A stretch of DNA of 45,431 nt from Cladosporium sp. IMV 00045 (GCA_001931905.2 MSJI02000523.1:1-45431); one strand, 5' to 3'. Positions 19,131 through 30,676 are shown, counted from the first letter of the stretch. The notes: generated from the sequence alone by a model not told the origin. Program-made: numbers and translations.

Positions 19131-20915
19131 ATGGAACCTCGAGTGACGAAGAAAGAGCGCAAGCTCCAATTAGATTACGACCTACCTCATCGCGTACGCT
19201 GCGCTCTGGTATATCCAGTTCCTACGCCTAATGGCTCGACATTGATCATCTATGCGAACGACGACGGAGTCAGACTGCTTTACAGAGGAGGAAGGCGATT
19301 CCGGCAGCGCGCACCGCAGCAGAAATCAGCGACCCAGCCAAAGTCAAAAGAGATCGTGATTCTGGACGAGAGTGAAGAGGAGGAGAAACAGCACGGAGAC
19401 TCGAGTCCGGCAGCATACGAGGATGAGGAGGATGAGATGGACCCCGACACTCCATACCCGAGCATCATTCAAGAACTGGATCTGAAGCTCGGAAGCCCTG
19501 CTCTGCATCTTGCCGCACCGTCTCTGCCATCACAGGCTTCGCGAAGACCAGCCATTGCCAAACACCACGCCATTGTGGCTGTCCACACAGCTGATGGCAA
19601 AGTCAGCGTACTGCAGATTCCTCTGGCCCCGCCGCCTCCCAAAAGTAGCCGGGACGCCATCGAGGCCATCTTGAACGACAGGATCGAGCTTCCCGCTGGC
19701 AAGACTTTGATCAAAGACATTTCAGTCAAGATCCTCACGCGCTTCCCAAGCGGTCTGTCTCAAATACGAAAGTCGGAGCCCCAGAATACAATTTGTGTTG
19801 CTGCGGTCTCTGATTCTCTACGTCTCTGGAGTCTGCCTACAGAAGTGGAAGAGATCTTTGTTGAGGAAACGACCCTCGAGCAATTTCCGCTCCCGTCAAA
19901 AGCAAACAAAGTGTCATTCCACCCCTCCGCCAGCTCTGCTCAAGTGCTGGTTGTGGACACGCAAAGCGCAGCTCGCATCTACGATCCACACGCACCAAAG
20001 GATCCTAATGCTAGACCGTCTTCAAGCGACTCTATTCAGTTGCAGGCCAGTGAGGTCGGCAAGTGGATGATGTCATTTCAGGCACCCTTCCATGCCCTGT
20101 CTTCAGACCATGCGGTCGTGCCGGCTCGCAAGAACATTCTTGATGCGAAGTGGATCCTGGGCGGCCGTGCAGTAATCGCACTCCTTGACGACGGAGAATG
20201 GGGCATTTGGGATTTCAGCGCATCCACAGCGACCAATAAGGCTGTGGGTGAGTTCGTCCTCCACGGGTTCCTCGGCACAGCAGGTGTGGCCGCACCTGCA
20301 GATTCAGGGAATCAGCGCAAAGGCAACTCCAAACTCGCTCCCATGACTCCTAATACTCGCAAGACGAAATCTCAAAACTTCTTCAGCGGCGCATCCAAGG
20401 CGCCTGGCGCAGTGTCCAGAGGCGGTATCTCTATCGTCGGCACAGACAACCTGACAGGACAGGCCGACGAAAGTAGCATGCTGTGGTATGACAGCGACGT
20501 GTACACCATTCCCAATGTACAGCTTTTCTGGCAGCGCAGCCTCAACGCGTCTGGTGGTCTGTACTCGCCGGGCCTCTCTCACATCCCGGACATAAATTTC
20601 ATGCACGAGAACATCACATCGATCTCTCAGTTCAACGCCAAAACCAGCGCTTCCGGTCTAGGCCAGATGAACACTCCACGAGACTTCCTGGTGTCAACAG
20701 AACACCGACTCATAATCCAACAGGCTACAAGACCACCAGTTCCCTCCAAGGGCCTCTTCGAAAAGGCCACGGCCACTACCGCTTCGTCCACCGATCGTGA
20801 CCAGCGGATGCTTGACGCAGGCGAGCTCGACATTGGCGGTATGGATCGCCTGCTAGACTCAATGGCGAACGGAGGCGCGGCGCGAACGAGAAAAGTCGGC
20901 TTCGCCGCTTCCTAG
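19131..20915 (+). CDS. Beta-propeller (WD40-like) protein, possible nucleoporin Nup37
   Basis: Single-exon gene, 594 aa. Blade-like segments can be seen: ALVYPVPTPNGSTLIIYANDDGV (first 20 residues shown in part, ~28-48), HAIVAVHTADGKVSVLQIP (~145), ICVAAVSDSLRLWSLP (~220), VLVVDTQSAARIYDPH (~275) and ILGGRAVIALLDDGEWGIWD (~340). An acidic insert (ESEEEEKQ...EDEEDEMDPD, ~80-105) interrupts the first blades. The C-terminal third is Ser/Thr/Gly-rich with little predicted structure. From general resemblance to filamentous-fungal Nup37 (a Y-complex nucleoporin), Nup37 is my best guess, but I recognise no diagnostic motif; it could be another WD40 scaffold. The ATG at 19131 is the first in frame. 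Confidence 0.5.
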   Translation: MEPRVTKKERKLQLDYDLPHRVRCALVYPVPTPNGSTLIIYANDDGVRLLYRGGRRFRQRAPQQKSATQPKSKEIVILDESEEEEKQHGDSSPAAYEDEEDEMDPDTPYPSIIQELDLKLGSPALHLAAPSLPSQASRRPAIAKHHAIVAVHTADGKVSVLQIPLAPPPPKSSRDAIEAILNDRIELPAGKTLIKDISVKILTRFPSGLSQIRKSEPQNTICVAAVSDSLRLWSLPTEVEEIFVEETTLEQFPLPSKANKVSFHPSASSAQVLVVDTQSAARIYDPHAPKDPNARPSSSDSIQLQASEVGKWMMSFQAPFHALSSDHAVVPARKNILDAKWILGGRAVIALLDDGEWGIWDFSASTATNKAVGEFVLHGFLGTAGVAAPADSGNQRKGNSKLAPMTPNTRKTKSQNFFSGASKAPGAVSRGGISIVGTDNLTGQADESSMLWYDSDVYTIPNVQLFWQRSLNASGGLYSPGLSHIPDINFMHENITSISQFNAKTSASGLGQMNTPRDFLVSTEHRLIIQQATRPPVPSKGLFEKATATTASSTDRDQRMLDAGELDIGGMDRLLDSMANGGAARTRKVGFAAS

Positions 20916-21517
20916 CCGCCAGGTCACTCATCGTTCATCATTTGCTTATTCCTGCTTAAAGATACCCTCAAGTATTGGTCTCAATTGGACATACATACCT
21001 CTAGCATTTCACATGACTATCCCATCAGCATCACTCTTCCTATTATCCCCGTTTCTCATTTTCTACGCACAACGATATCGCCGCGCGGCAAGGTGGAGCA
21101 CTTTCTTCAAGACCAATGAGACTTGCTCAGTATTACGCGCGGTACATCAATGTTTCTTTCTCCATGCCTTCGACAAGCGCTGGGTTCGCCCTGGCGTGTA
21201 AGAACGGCAACTCGACTCTGCCGCTGCGCATCAATCTCTACGGAGTTTCCCTCAGGGTGTAAAAAGTTGCGCAGAATGATGGATGGACCGAGGGAGGAGA
21301 CTGCCAGTACAGCTTTGTCGGTATATCCGCCCACGCGCACTTGTTATGGGATCTGCAACGCGTGGGTGAAGTCGATGAGCAGGATTGGTACATACACGTT
21401 TTCTATCTTGTCGTCTCATATTGTGACATGATGCCATCAATGCTTGAGAGGCTAAACCTCCATATATCTCACATAATCATTTCCCCCATCTATATTTTTT
21501 TCAGGTCTTGTATCATC
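20916..21517. other. Convergent intergenic region
   Basis: About 0.6 kb between the 3' ends of the beta-propeller and decarboxylase genes. No gene recognised. Confidence 0.5.
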
Positions 21518-23171
21518 TTAGATAGAAGCAGCGACTTCGTCTCCAACCTCTTCAATGGCCTTCACAAGCCCCTCGACAGTCCCGCTTGTCGTCTGGCCGT
21601 TAATGACGACTCTGAAGAACTTGCCATCCTCTCCAGGAGCATAATCAACCATGAAGCCACGCGGGATCAGCTTTTGCGACACCTCAGCCGTCAGCCTGCT
21701 GTTCTGCTCGCTCGTGCTCTTCTTGCTGAAGTAGAAGCAGACCTGCAAGCAAGGCGGCGGGTTCTCGGACACAAGGGTAAATTTGGGGTTCTGCGACACC
21801 AGCTGCGCCATGTGTGCGGCCTGTTCGAAGGCAGCGTCGATGTAGGCCGCGAAGCCTGCGCTGCCGTGGTAGATCCAGCTCAGAGCGACCTTGAGCGAGT
21901 CGCCGCGACGTCCGCACTGCGGTGTGATGTCTGCCAGGTCCCAAAACTCCTGCGTCGGCTCTTCAACGCCTGCCTGCGATCCAGAAGTGTCAAGCACGCT
22001 GGCGTCTTTGCTGTCGCCATTTGCCGTGCCGTTCGCCTGCTCTGGCTGGTGGAAGAGGTAGCCTGCAGGCAAAGTCATGCCTTTGTGGAACTGGCGCAGG
22101 TCCTGGCCGAGGAGGAAGGTGCAGGTGAGCGGGACGCCCATCATCTTGTGCGGGCACAGAGCGATGGAGTTTGCGCGCTCGACGCCCTTCAGCTTGTGCT
22201 TCTGCTTGTCACTGAAGATGACCGGTCCGCCCCATGAGCCGTCGACGTGCAGCCACAGCTTGTGCTTTTGGCAGATATCGGCGATATCGGGCAGGGGATC
22301 AAAGGAGCCGAGTACCGTCGTGCCAGCCGTGGCGTTGACGTAGAAAGGCGTCTTGCCATCTGCTTCGCTTTTTCGATGGCGGCATCGAGAGCGGAGGGCT
22401 TCATGCAACCACGCTCGTCGACGGGAACGCCGACAACCGAGTTGGAGCCGAAACCCATGATTTGCGCCGCCTTCTCGAGACTGTAGTGGCCGTGTGCAGA
22501 AGTGAAGAGGACGAACTTCTTGTCGCCATAGCCTTCCGACTTGGTTTCAGGGAAAAGGTTGTTACGGGCAATCACGATAGAGCTCATGTTCGCGGCACTT
22601 CCACCGGGCTGACTCACGCCACCGGCATAGGTCCCTTTGAAGCCGAACAGTTCGGCCATCTTGCGGGCGGTCTGCTTCTCGATTGCCGTAAGGGCTGGAG
22701 AGACTTGATAGACGTGCAAGTTCGTGTTCAGTGACGAGAGAAGCAGATCAGCAGCAAGGCCGACAGGGGTGGTTGCGGCGTATAGTTTGTCGAGAAAGCC
22801 TTGATCCCAGGTGTTGACGCTATACTGGAGAACCTTCTGTACAGCTTGCAAGAGACCATCTTTGCCGTGGCCCTGGTCAGGGAGAGGCAGGTTCAAGAGA
22901 GGAAGCAAGCTCTTTGGAGGGTGATGCTCGACCAGCACGCTTCTTGGACCTTTGCCTGGTTGTTGGAGACCGCGGCCCTCGGGCTGTGCTGTGGCGTTGT
23001 CGTCTGCGGCTCTAACGAAAGGTATTACCAAGTCTTTGACTGCAGTAAGTAGCTTTCGAATTGTTAGTCTAGATGTTCACCAAAGCTGGACATCGTTGGA
23101 CTCACATCGTCAACATCATCGGCGCGATGCAGGCCTTTCGCCTGGCCTGGCGAACTCCCATTTGTCGACAT
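21518..23171 (-). CDS. Group II PLP-dependent decarboxylase (GAD/CSAD-like), one-base frame shift at ~22361-22366
   Basis: Predicted cytosolic amino-acid alpha-decarboxylase of the glutamate/cysteine-sulfinate type; the substrate cannot be told from sequence. Exon 1 is 23106-23171 (22 codons); a 53-nt intron (GTGAGT, GACTAAC branch, AAAG acceptor) leads to 23052-21518. PLP-site motifs: LNTNLHVYQVSPALTAIE, GGVSQPGGSAANMSSIVIAR, the ring-stacking His in TSAHGHYSLEKAAQIMG, the Asp in HVDGSWGGP, and the Schiff-base Lys in CPHKMMGVPL (codon 22144-22146). Between DAAIEKAK and DGKTPFYVNATAGTT the frame slips: the sequence has AAGCAGATGG where AAGGCAGATGG would be continuous. As written, translation ends at 22189, before the PLP lysine. 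With one G restored it is about 533 aa. Sequencing error seems likelier than a true null. Confidence 0.9.
22361..22366 (-). other. Single-base deletion in the decarboxylase gene
   Basis: On the minus strand GCG AAG CAG ATG GCA shifts out of frame. Inserting one G after AAG gives AAG GCA GAT GGC AAG ACG, matching the conserved GKTPFYVNATAGTT region. No GT-AG intron can explain it because conserved sequence continues on both sides without a gap. Confidence 0.85.
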
Positions 23172-24661
23172 GATGCTGAAGATGTTATGTAAATATATGG
23201 TAAAGGAGATCTATCCCCTCTATCAAACTTGGAAGAGTACAAGACAAGAAAATTTGTTTTAGGCAATAGGTCCAGGTCAAAGAATGTCGTTGAAGAATGA
23301 CTGTATGATGCAAGATGCCACGGCCAATCGCATCGCTGCTGCGGGTCTGGGGCGAAACCCTACTTCTTGTTGGAAATCTAGAAACCATATATAAACGTCA
23401 ACCTAGAATGATTCGCGTTCGCCGTTAACAAAGCTGTAGATACGAACGTGAAAACCGCGGGAACAAGCGATGAGGAATTACAAGACCTGCAATGTGCAGT
23501 TTGGTAGTGGCAGTCAACCAAAAAAGAAGAAGGAAACGACATAAAGATTGCCTTGGATACATAGACCAAGAAGAAGGTCTTCACGATAAGTACTTTCGAG
23601 TGCGTACATAACAAAGAGTGATACAAGAAGAAGGGCAAGCCGATTCGCGATTGATCAGACGCAGCACTCGAGTACTCTCTTCGGCCTGACAGTGGGCCAC
23701 ATTCAACATGAGCCGATTATTGTCGATCCAAGAATTCTTTTGGCCATGTCACGTTCGTCCTACCTTGCAATCGCATTGCATGAACCGGTCGAACTATTCT
23801 AATCTATCGATTCGTGCATATACGCGCATGCGAGCCTGCATTCCGACCCAAGCCGTTCAATATGCTCGTCTTCAAAAGCGGCTTTGAGGAAATGCGTTGG
23901 TTGTTCTAAGGTGTCACACAAGACAGCATCTCCAACAGCCAGCTCGTCAGCGGCGGACGCCATACTTATATCTTCTACATAGATGGTCTCGGACGCAGGT
24001 TCACCTCGCAGAAAACAATTCATCGACGGCAAGTGCAGCAATAGCAGTGACGATCCCAACATCGCATAAAATCCCACAGCCTAAACCATGCACACGGTGC
24101 GTATTGACCTATAATACCAGCTATGGGCCGTATCGAGCCTCGTCAAACCAGGCAAACCACTGGCTTGCCAGATTTACCCGGGTTGATTGTGGCTTTCGGC
24201 AAAAGACTCCAGAGACTTCTCCACGAACGTGGATAATGCAGATCAACGTCAAAGGCTGCTTTCTATATTGCTGAACCTTTGGAGTAGAGCTATCGGAATG
24301 GGTCTACCGAGAACTGAGGGTTTGATCTTGCTGAAATGGTCGACATTTACATTTCGGACCGTCGCGTGTCCTGGCCTAAGGGCTTGGCTTTGACGTGATG
24401 CTGCCTAACAGATACATCTATTCTGGGACACATGTTGCTGTTTACGAATTGGAGATCGATGAAGGAATTTGGAAGATCAGTCGACTATCGGGATACGATG
24501 TAGCTTTATAGCCTCTTGCGGCAAGCAACTAATTTAGCATAAACATGTCAGACGATATGCCTTTTCCATGGCATATAAGTACAACGACCCGAACACCTCG
24601 TGTCCAGCCATATCGGAACACCATTCGCGGCATCAAGGCTCAGATCATACCCTAGCCAACA
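23172..24661. other. Divergent intergenic region, decarboxylase / GH11
   Basis: About 1.5 kb with two promoters. For the GH11 gene there is a TATA-like CATATAAG about 85 bases before its ATG and three GGCTTT sites (23880, 24191, 24386), which fit the GGC(A/T)3 consensus of Xyr1/XlnR-type activators; such short sites also occur by chance. No gene is supported here. Confidence 0.5.
24572..24579 (+). promoter_or_regulatory. TATA-like box of the GH11 gene
   Basis: CATATAAG lies about 85 bases upstream of ATG 24662, a normal distance for a fungal TATA element plus a short leader. The call rests on sequence and position only. Confidence 0.45.
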
Positions 24662-25499
24662 ATGGCACTGCTAAAAGCCCTCTTCCTTATCGCTTCCTTG
24701 CTATCCGCAGGCATCACCGCATGGCCAACATTCGGTTTCGGCCTTCACGAACGAGACGAAATTGGACTGGTAAAGCGCCAGCAACGCTTCGCCACGCAAT
24801 ACTGGGCCAACGACAAAGCCTCCTTGGCCTGGGTCAGCGGCGCAGCAGGCGCCTACTCCGTCAACTGGAGCAACCCAAGCGGCGGCAACTTCGTCGTCGG
24901 CAAAGGCTACATGGGCCAAGGAATGTAAGTGACCTGTGACCTCACTACCCACCCATCCCATCAAAGGCCTCTCAAACCAACCTCTACCCAAAAACAGGCT
25001 CTTCAACTACAGCGGCACCTTCAGCACGACCGGCAACGCCTATCTCGGCCTGTACGGCTGGACAACCGACCCCCTAGCCGTGTACTACGTGATCGAGTCC
25101 TTCGGCGACTTGCACAACCCTACAGACAACGCCAACCACACCTGCTACGGCACCTTCGCCTCCGACGGCGGCACCTACGAAGTCTGGATGAAATGGCGCG
25201 TGAACGCGCCCTCCATCATCGGCACGGCGACTTTCCCGCAGTACTGGTCTGTGCGCACCACGAGGCGCGTGGGTGGGACGGTCAACACGACGCGGCATTT
25301 TGAGATGTGGGAGAGGGCGGGGTTGAAATTGGGGAGGCATAGGGATGGGATGGTTATGGGGGTTGAAGGGCAGGCGGGGAAGGGGAGGGCGACGATTACG
25401 GCGGGCGTGGGGCCGACGGGGAGTGTGAGGGAGACGGCGACGGTGGTTAATCATTCGGAGAGGCCGAGGGCGACGAACACTTGTACGAGGAGGTTGTGA
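24662..25499 (+). CDS. Secreted GH11 endo-1,4-beta-xylanase family protein with Val at the nucleophile position
   Basis: Exons 24662-24924 and 24998-25499, intron 73 nt (GTAAGT...AACAG), 254 aa. There is a signal peptide (MALLKALFLIASLLSAGITA) and a dibasic LVKR site at ~37-40 that suits Kex2 propeptide cleavage. The jelly-roll GH11 domain follows: VNWSNPSGGNFVVGKG, LGLYGWTTDP, thumb NAPSIIGTATFPQYWSVR and VGGTVNTTRHFEMWERAGL. Active GH11 enzymes carry the nucleophile in PLxEYY; here it is PLAVYYVIESFG, so residue 116 (GTG 25080-25082) is Val instead of Glu. The acid/base Glu is kept (GVEGQAGKG, residue ~211), but the usual Tyr after EG is Gln. Hydrolysis is therefore doubtful; it may bind xylan or be perceived by plants, which is inference. 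A frame-neutral substitution, so not like the indels elsewhere. Confidence 0.92.
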
Positions 25500-25860
25500 G
25501 GGGGTGGGTGATGGCGGTTTTGAGGTTGGGCAGGACTGATGATAGGTGATATGAATTGAGAAGTTCCTTGTCGTTGGATCAGAATCGATATTGGCAATTG
25601 GCAGGTTTGCATGTGGAATTGAACATTTTTGGTATACCTTTCTCCCTTTCCTTGAATGAAAAAAACCAAGCTATCGATGACAGTTCCGCCTCATTGGATG
25701 AATTACATTAAATGCCCTCAGACGATGCCTTTGGATCGAGTTCTTGCCTCCTGACTCCCGAAAAGCTACAAAAGAGAATTGTGTCCACTCCTTTCGCGGA
25801 CAGATAATGCAGGCTTCTCATTCGAAAGTTCATCAGCCAGATACTAGACCTGTCTCAAAT
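25500..25860. other. Convergent intergenic region GH11 / NOP9
   Basis: 0.36 kb between two gene 3' ends; no gene or repeat recognised. Confidence 0.5.
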
Positions 25861-28162
25861 CTAAGCCGCGTTGATAGGCGTCGAGTTGGAGCCAGAAGCG
25901 GCACCTGCACCACTGCCGGATGACTTCGCGCTGCTGCCCTTCCCTTTACTCTTGCCGCTTTCCTTAGCAGCCTTGTTCTTCATGTGTCTTTCTCTCGCCA
26001 ACTCCAAACCCGACTTCTTCTTCGGCTGAGGCGCGTGCCCCGAAAGCGGACCCTTCTTGGTATCCTCGATCTCCGAGAAACTCTGGAATCCGTCGTTGCT
26101 GGCCTTGATTTTGCTCTGGTAGACCCAGTCGGAGCGTCGGCGCTTGTACACGTCCATTTTCCAGTTCTTCCACACGGCGCGGCCACAGGGCGACTCGCGG
26201 AGCTGAGACTCGTTCTCGGCAAGCTCTTCGGCGATACGCTCGCGGATGAAAGCCAGTCCGTGGGTACCTTCCCAGATGCAGTCGACAACGTGCGAGGCGG
26301 CCTTGTTTAGCGCCATCTCGCCGATGTGGCCGTAGAAGTGTTGCACAAGTTTGCGCACGGTGATGATCGAGGCAGTGTGCGCGGTGATGGCCGCTTGTAG
26401 TGTGCGGGAGACAATGGGGTCTTTGCTCATGGTGAAGAGGGTCTCTGAAGGAAGGCCGATCAATGCATCGAGCACAAGACCGCTGAGAGCTCCAGGCACG
26501 AGCAGCATGGCTTGCGCAAGGACATTGAAATGCGCTTTGACAGGTTCAGAGGCGGTTGCCATGAACGCGTTTCCAGTGGTGTTGGCGCTTGGTTGGATGC
26601 CTTCGGGTTGCCTTCTATCCTGCGAGTCTGGGCTGTTGTCGATCTTGAGCAACTTCTTGATCTCGAAACCATCGGGACCATCCCACGTTGACTGAACATG
26701 AGCTGCAAGTGCCTTCGTGTCGATGCCACGCACAGCGCACCTCTCAATCAAAGTGCGAACGATGTTGGTCCTGTTGCGCTCGAGCAAGCTGGGGATTGTG
26801 GGCGCAATGAGGTCATGTGCGGCGAGCAATTCATCCTTGCCGAGTCGCTCCAAGATACGACAAGCCACAAAACTTGCGATTTCGTTGCGCGCATAAGATG
26901 GAAGTCGTTCCTTGAAGAGGGTGGCGTACAAGTTCTTGAAAAGCTTCGCGGGAGCACTTTCTACCAGAGTCTCGACGAGTCGCGAGCCAGTGGCGTCGTA
27001 GATCATAGCGTTGATGAACGAAGCGCTAGAGCAATCCTGTGTAATCGGGTCGTCTGGCAGCAGTGTGTGAATAACCGAATTCTCATCCTTCGCGCGCTGT
27101 TTGCCGAAGTGAGACAGCTCAAGTCTTAGGAGAAGCTGAAGTGTAGGGTTGCCGTTCGGTGTCGTGGCGAGAGCACGCAGCTTTTCTGTGTCGAGACCAG
27201 CAATGCTTTCGCCGAGGAGCTTCTCCAACGCCTTCGAGAAAGATTCTGGCACTGGCCTGTTCTGTTCCTTCTTCTCTGATTGCTCTTGGCCTTCGACCTT
27301 GATTGACTCCTTCTTCTTGCTTTGCATGAGCTGCTTGTTCGCCGAAGAATCCAGCGGCTCGCCAGAGAATACCACGAGGAGCACGCGGAGGACATGGGAA
27401 GCAAAACGGTCGGTCATGAGGAAGCCGATGCTGCCTTCCAGCTCCGACATGGTATCAAGAAAATATTGTTCCATCAAGGGCTGGTCCTCGTTGTTGTCGG
27501 CCGAGTCGCTAGATTTGGATTTCTTTGATCGGGATTGCATTTCAGCGGTGACAATGGGCGCGGCACGAGTGAAGAGCGCTTCACAGCAGTGAGAGGCGAA
27601 GCGGTGGGTCATCAGGTGTACAAAGCTGTCGAGTTGTTAGTAAGACCGTAATTTCTTGGGAGGGCGCAATCAAAAGCGATACTTACTTTCCATAGAAGTG
27701 CTGGAACAGACTCTTGAGTTGTGAAGATGTAGACAATTGAATCAGGCGCTCCATGAGACGAGAGCACGATTGACTGTTGGCGATCTTGAGCTCCTTGCCC
27801 TCGGCCTCGCGCCAGACATTGGCCAGGAAAAGGTCTCGTTGTTCTGCGTCCTCGAAAGAGTTCATCTCCAGCATGTCATCGGCATTCTTGAAGTATTCCT
27901 GCTCCTGCTCGTCCAGCATACCAAAGAAGGCTTTCTCGATGGGTGGGTAGGCGCCGTCCATGCCATCGCCTTCACCCTCGCCATCGTGCAGTGGGACATA
28001 GTCGTGGCCGTTCTCGAGTTCATTTTGGTTGTCGATCTCGTGTTCGTCGGTAGATTTTTGTCGCTTGATTTCCTGGGCCAGACTCTGGTCCTCTTCGGCC
28101 TCTTCATGCTTCCTCTTGGTGCCTTCCATGCGGCGACCGCGCTTCTTGTGTTCTTTAGGCAT
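25861..28162 (-). CDS. NOP9: Nop9, Pumilio-like nucleolar rRNA-processing protein
   Basis: Nucleolar RNA-binding protein needed for 20S pre-rRNA and 18S formation in yeast. Exons 27687-28162 and 25861-27625 with a 61-nt intron (GTAAGT, TTACTAAC branch, GACAG), 746 aa, within the Nop9 range of ~650-750. Splicing gives HFYGNFVHLMTHRFASHCCEAL, a Puf-type repeat that spans the junction. Further Puf-like repeats include TDRFASHVLRVLLVV, YDATGSRLVETLVESAP, FVACRILERLG and NKAASHVVDCIWEGT. Both termini are basic and low-complexity: MPKEHKKRGRRMEGTKRK at the start (nucleolar targeting likely) and a Lys/Ser/Gly tail at the end. Acidic residues 55-75 (DGEGEGDGMDG) precede the conserved EKAFFGMLDEQEQEYFKNAD. 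Confidence 0.93.
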
Positions 28163-30676
28163 GGCGGACGCTTTTTAGGATCGACCAAGGCGGAGCAAAA
28201 GGAAAATTCTCCGCAAGCGCAAGCAGAGAAGTATTTTGCGCAGACCGGCTGTGCTCGCAGGAATTGATGACGAATTCGGCGAGGTAGAAGTGAGAGCGAG
28301 TAATGCAAAGCAGGACGGCGAGAAGGGCGGGAGGCGGTAGTTGAAGGCGGCGAAAGAGGAGAGAGAGCAGTGTAAGGTAGGGTAGTGTTACAGTATGGCT
28401 AGTTGCTAGTGTCGGTGCAGAGAAGTGCTACAGCCGATCGGCGCAGGCGTGACGAGATCCATCTCGCGCTGTCTCTGCCGGACCACCAGATCCAATCGAG
28501 ATCGCGCCCGATGCGTGCCACCTGCGAATAAAGCGGCGAATGCAGGGCCGGCCTCACTTGCATCTGCCACCGAGCCACCCACACATCAGAGCCTGCACCG
28601 CACCCTAGTCTTGGTCTAATGTCCAAAGAGGTAGGCAGATCGATGGCCGATTAGAAGGCTCTCGCATCTATCGCTGACGATCGGATGTGCCCTCGTCTGC
28701 AATCTCCACCTATGCACCTATGCATCTCCACGCATCGCTCCCAAGAACACGTTCATCCAGTAAGGCATTCACGATCCTCTCATCCTTGTACACACAAGCG
28801 AGCTACTCGCCGCATCCAGACCTCAGCCTCGTATACTACTGCGACACAGCGTCGGACACATGTAGGGGTGGGGCCTTGTCTGCTGTTATTTGCTTGCAAC
28901 GTTATCTGTAGTAGCTTCTTGTCACAGTGACATACCTACGTGGACGGCGACAGTGCTTGCCAGCGGTTATTGTATCACATTCGCTCGCGCCAACGATATC
29001 TGCGATAACGTGTCACTTACTGTATGATGTGCTGTACTGTACAGCATACATGACATTCACCGATGCTGTTGCAACCTGCTCCATGCTTACGACGTCGTTT
29101 GACAAGGCCGAAGGATCACTTCGCTAGAAGCCGTTGCGTCTCGAATAATGCTTCGGCCGGCTACCTGCACTGTTCGCAGTTCGGAGCTACACATTCTCTC
29201 CGATGGTTAGACGAGCCATCCATGGTCATAGCGTGATGATGATACGACCGAGCAACACAAACGAAGCGAGCCGGACTGATCGTTGTACCCGACAGGTCAG
29301 GATATGCACTCTTTTCACACCGCATGTAACGCATGCACATGCAAAATGCAGATACTGCACGAATAAGCAGAGCTGTCATGATCACGTACCCCTCTCGAAG
29401 AAGATGTTCCTCCAATCTCATTCGGCTCGAGTGTGCAGAGATGGCCCGGCAAGCCCGTGGCATTCGATCCGGATATGCTGTGATCAGGCCACATCATGAG
29501 GTGCATATCGTCCGAATCGAGACTCGCAGGCTGGCTCTTGTGAGACATATCACAGACAGCTAGAGTGACAGCATGGACGGTGAGATCGCACGACGGAGGA
29601 CAGAGATACGGAGATCTACGACATGTCGAGTGCGTTACACATTTTCCACAACATGCCGCCACACAACATGCTCGGTTGTGGCGTCGATGTTCATCTTGCA
29701 GAGAACGCCAACGCAGATGCAGGGTTCGTCAAACTGCGTGATTTATTACCTGAAGGTCAATCAATCGCTTCTAGCCTAGCGCCGCCACGAGACTCGGTTG
29801 AGACATAAGCGATATAAGATGCCAACATCATGTATACTCAAGTCGACAGCATGATATACATTTAGATGCCCATCCTCTCCCGTCTTTTGCACCTTCGAGA
29901 CGGACGAGATTGCCACCTCCGCGGACACAGACACGTGACTTCTCTCAGAAACCTGAACTCTCCACGACTGGGCACGGCATGGTGACGTCGCGACCAAGAT
30001 GCGCAACTCGGAGATTTTTCTTCGCACGCGTAACCGGACCCCTTCTCGCCGTTCCATGACAGCCTTTTCATGATCCTCTGGTACGGAAGATGATCCATGT
30101 GGCCCAACTGTAGCTGGGACGCTTGCGGCTCTTGATCCGGAAGGCTTACAAAATGGTGAAGAAAACTCCAAGTCGTCAAGTCGGCTGCGCAGCATGGCAA
30201 AATCGTGACTCCGCCACATTCAAGCCGTCAAGCCCGCGGAGCAGCCTGTCATCTGAGCAAAACTTGCTGCCAAAGCAATTCTTTCACCGGCTTTCGGATG
30301 GGCCATCGCAATTCTAATGAGTCGACCCAAAAAAAAAGGGCATCCTTCACTTGGCGTAGTCACGGTGCACGTCACAAGTCGCTGCCCGTGGGGACGTCAA
30401 CTGGTCCCTATGATGGCACTAGGCATAGGCGGGCGACTCGTGGGATCGTATGATGAAGGATATTCGCTGCTCCCTTTGATTCTTCTTCCCTGTGTCGGTG
30501 CAATTTCCTTTGATACGACTGGGGTTTTCTATCTTGATGGTAAAGTAGCCGTTGCTACTGCGTCCACGCCGTTCCTTATCGTCTGGTCTTCTTGTTTCAT
30601 AGTATTTCCTCTCTCCGGATCAGAACGGACTACCTCCGTAGCATACATCATAAACCGTATGAGGCGCGTACATACC
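28163..30676. other. Long divergent intergenic region NOP9 / membrane protein
   Basis: 2.5 kb without a supported gene. A frame in phase with the downstream membrane protein is open from ATG 30317, so that gene could begin earlier. A 147-codon minus frame (29776-30219) has an ATG but no recognisable feature. The rest has many short out-of-frame ORFs and no repeats worth listing. Confidence 0.5.

Noticed and set aside
23799..24077. 92-codon minus-strand frame with a hydrophobic start (possible small secreted protein)
   Set aside because: The hydrophobic stretch is short and contains charged residues soon after; no cysteine pattern and no promoter support.
29776..30219. 147-codon minus-strand open frame with ATG
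   Set aside because: No recognisable motif and several overlapping frames of similar length; not distinguishable from chance.
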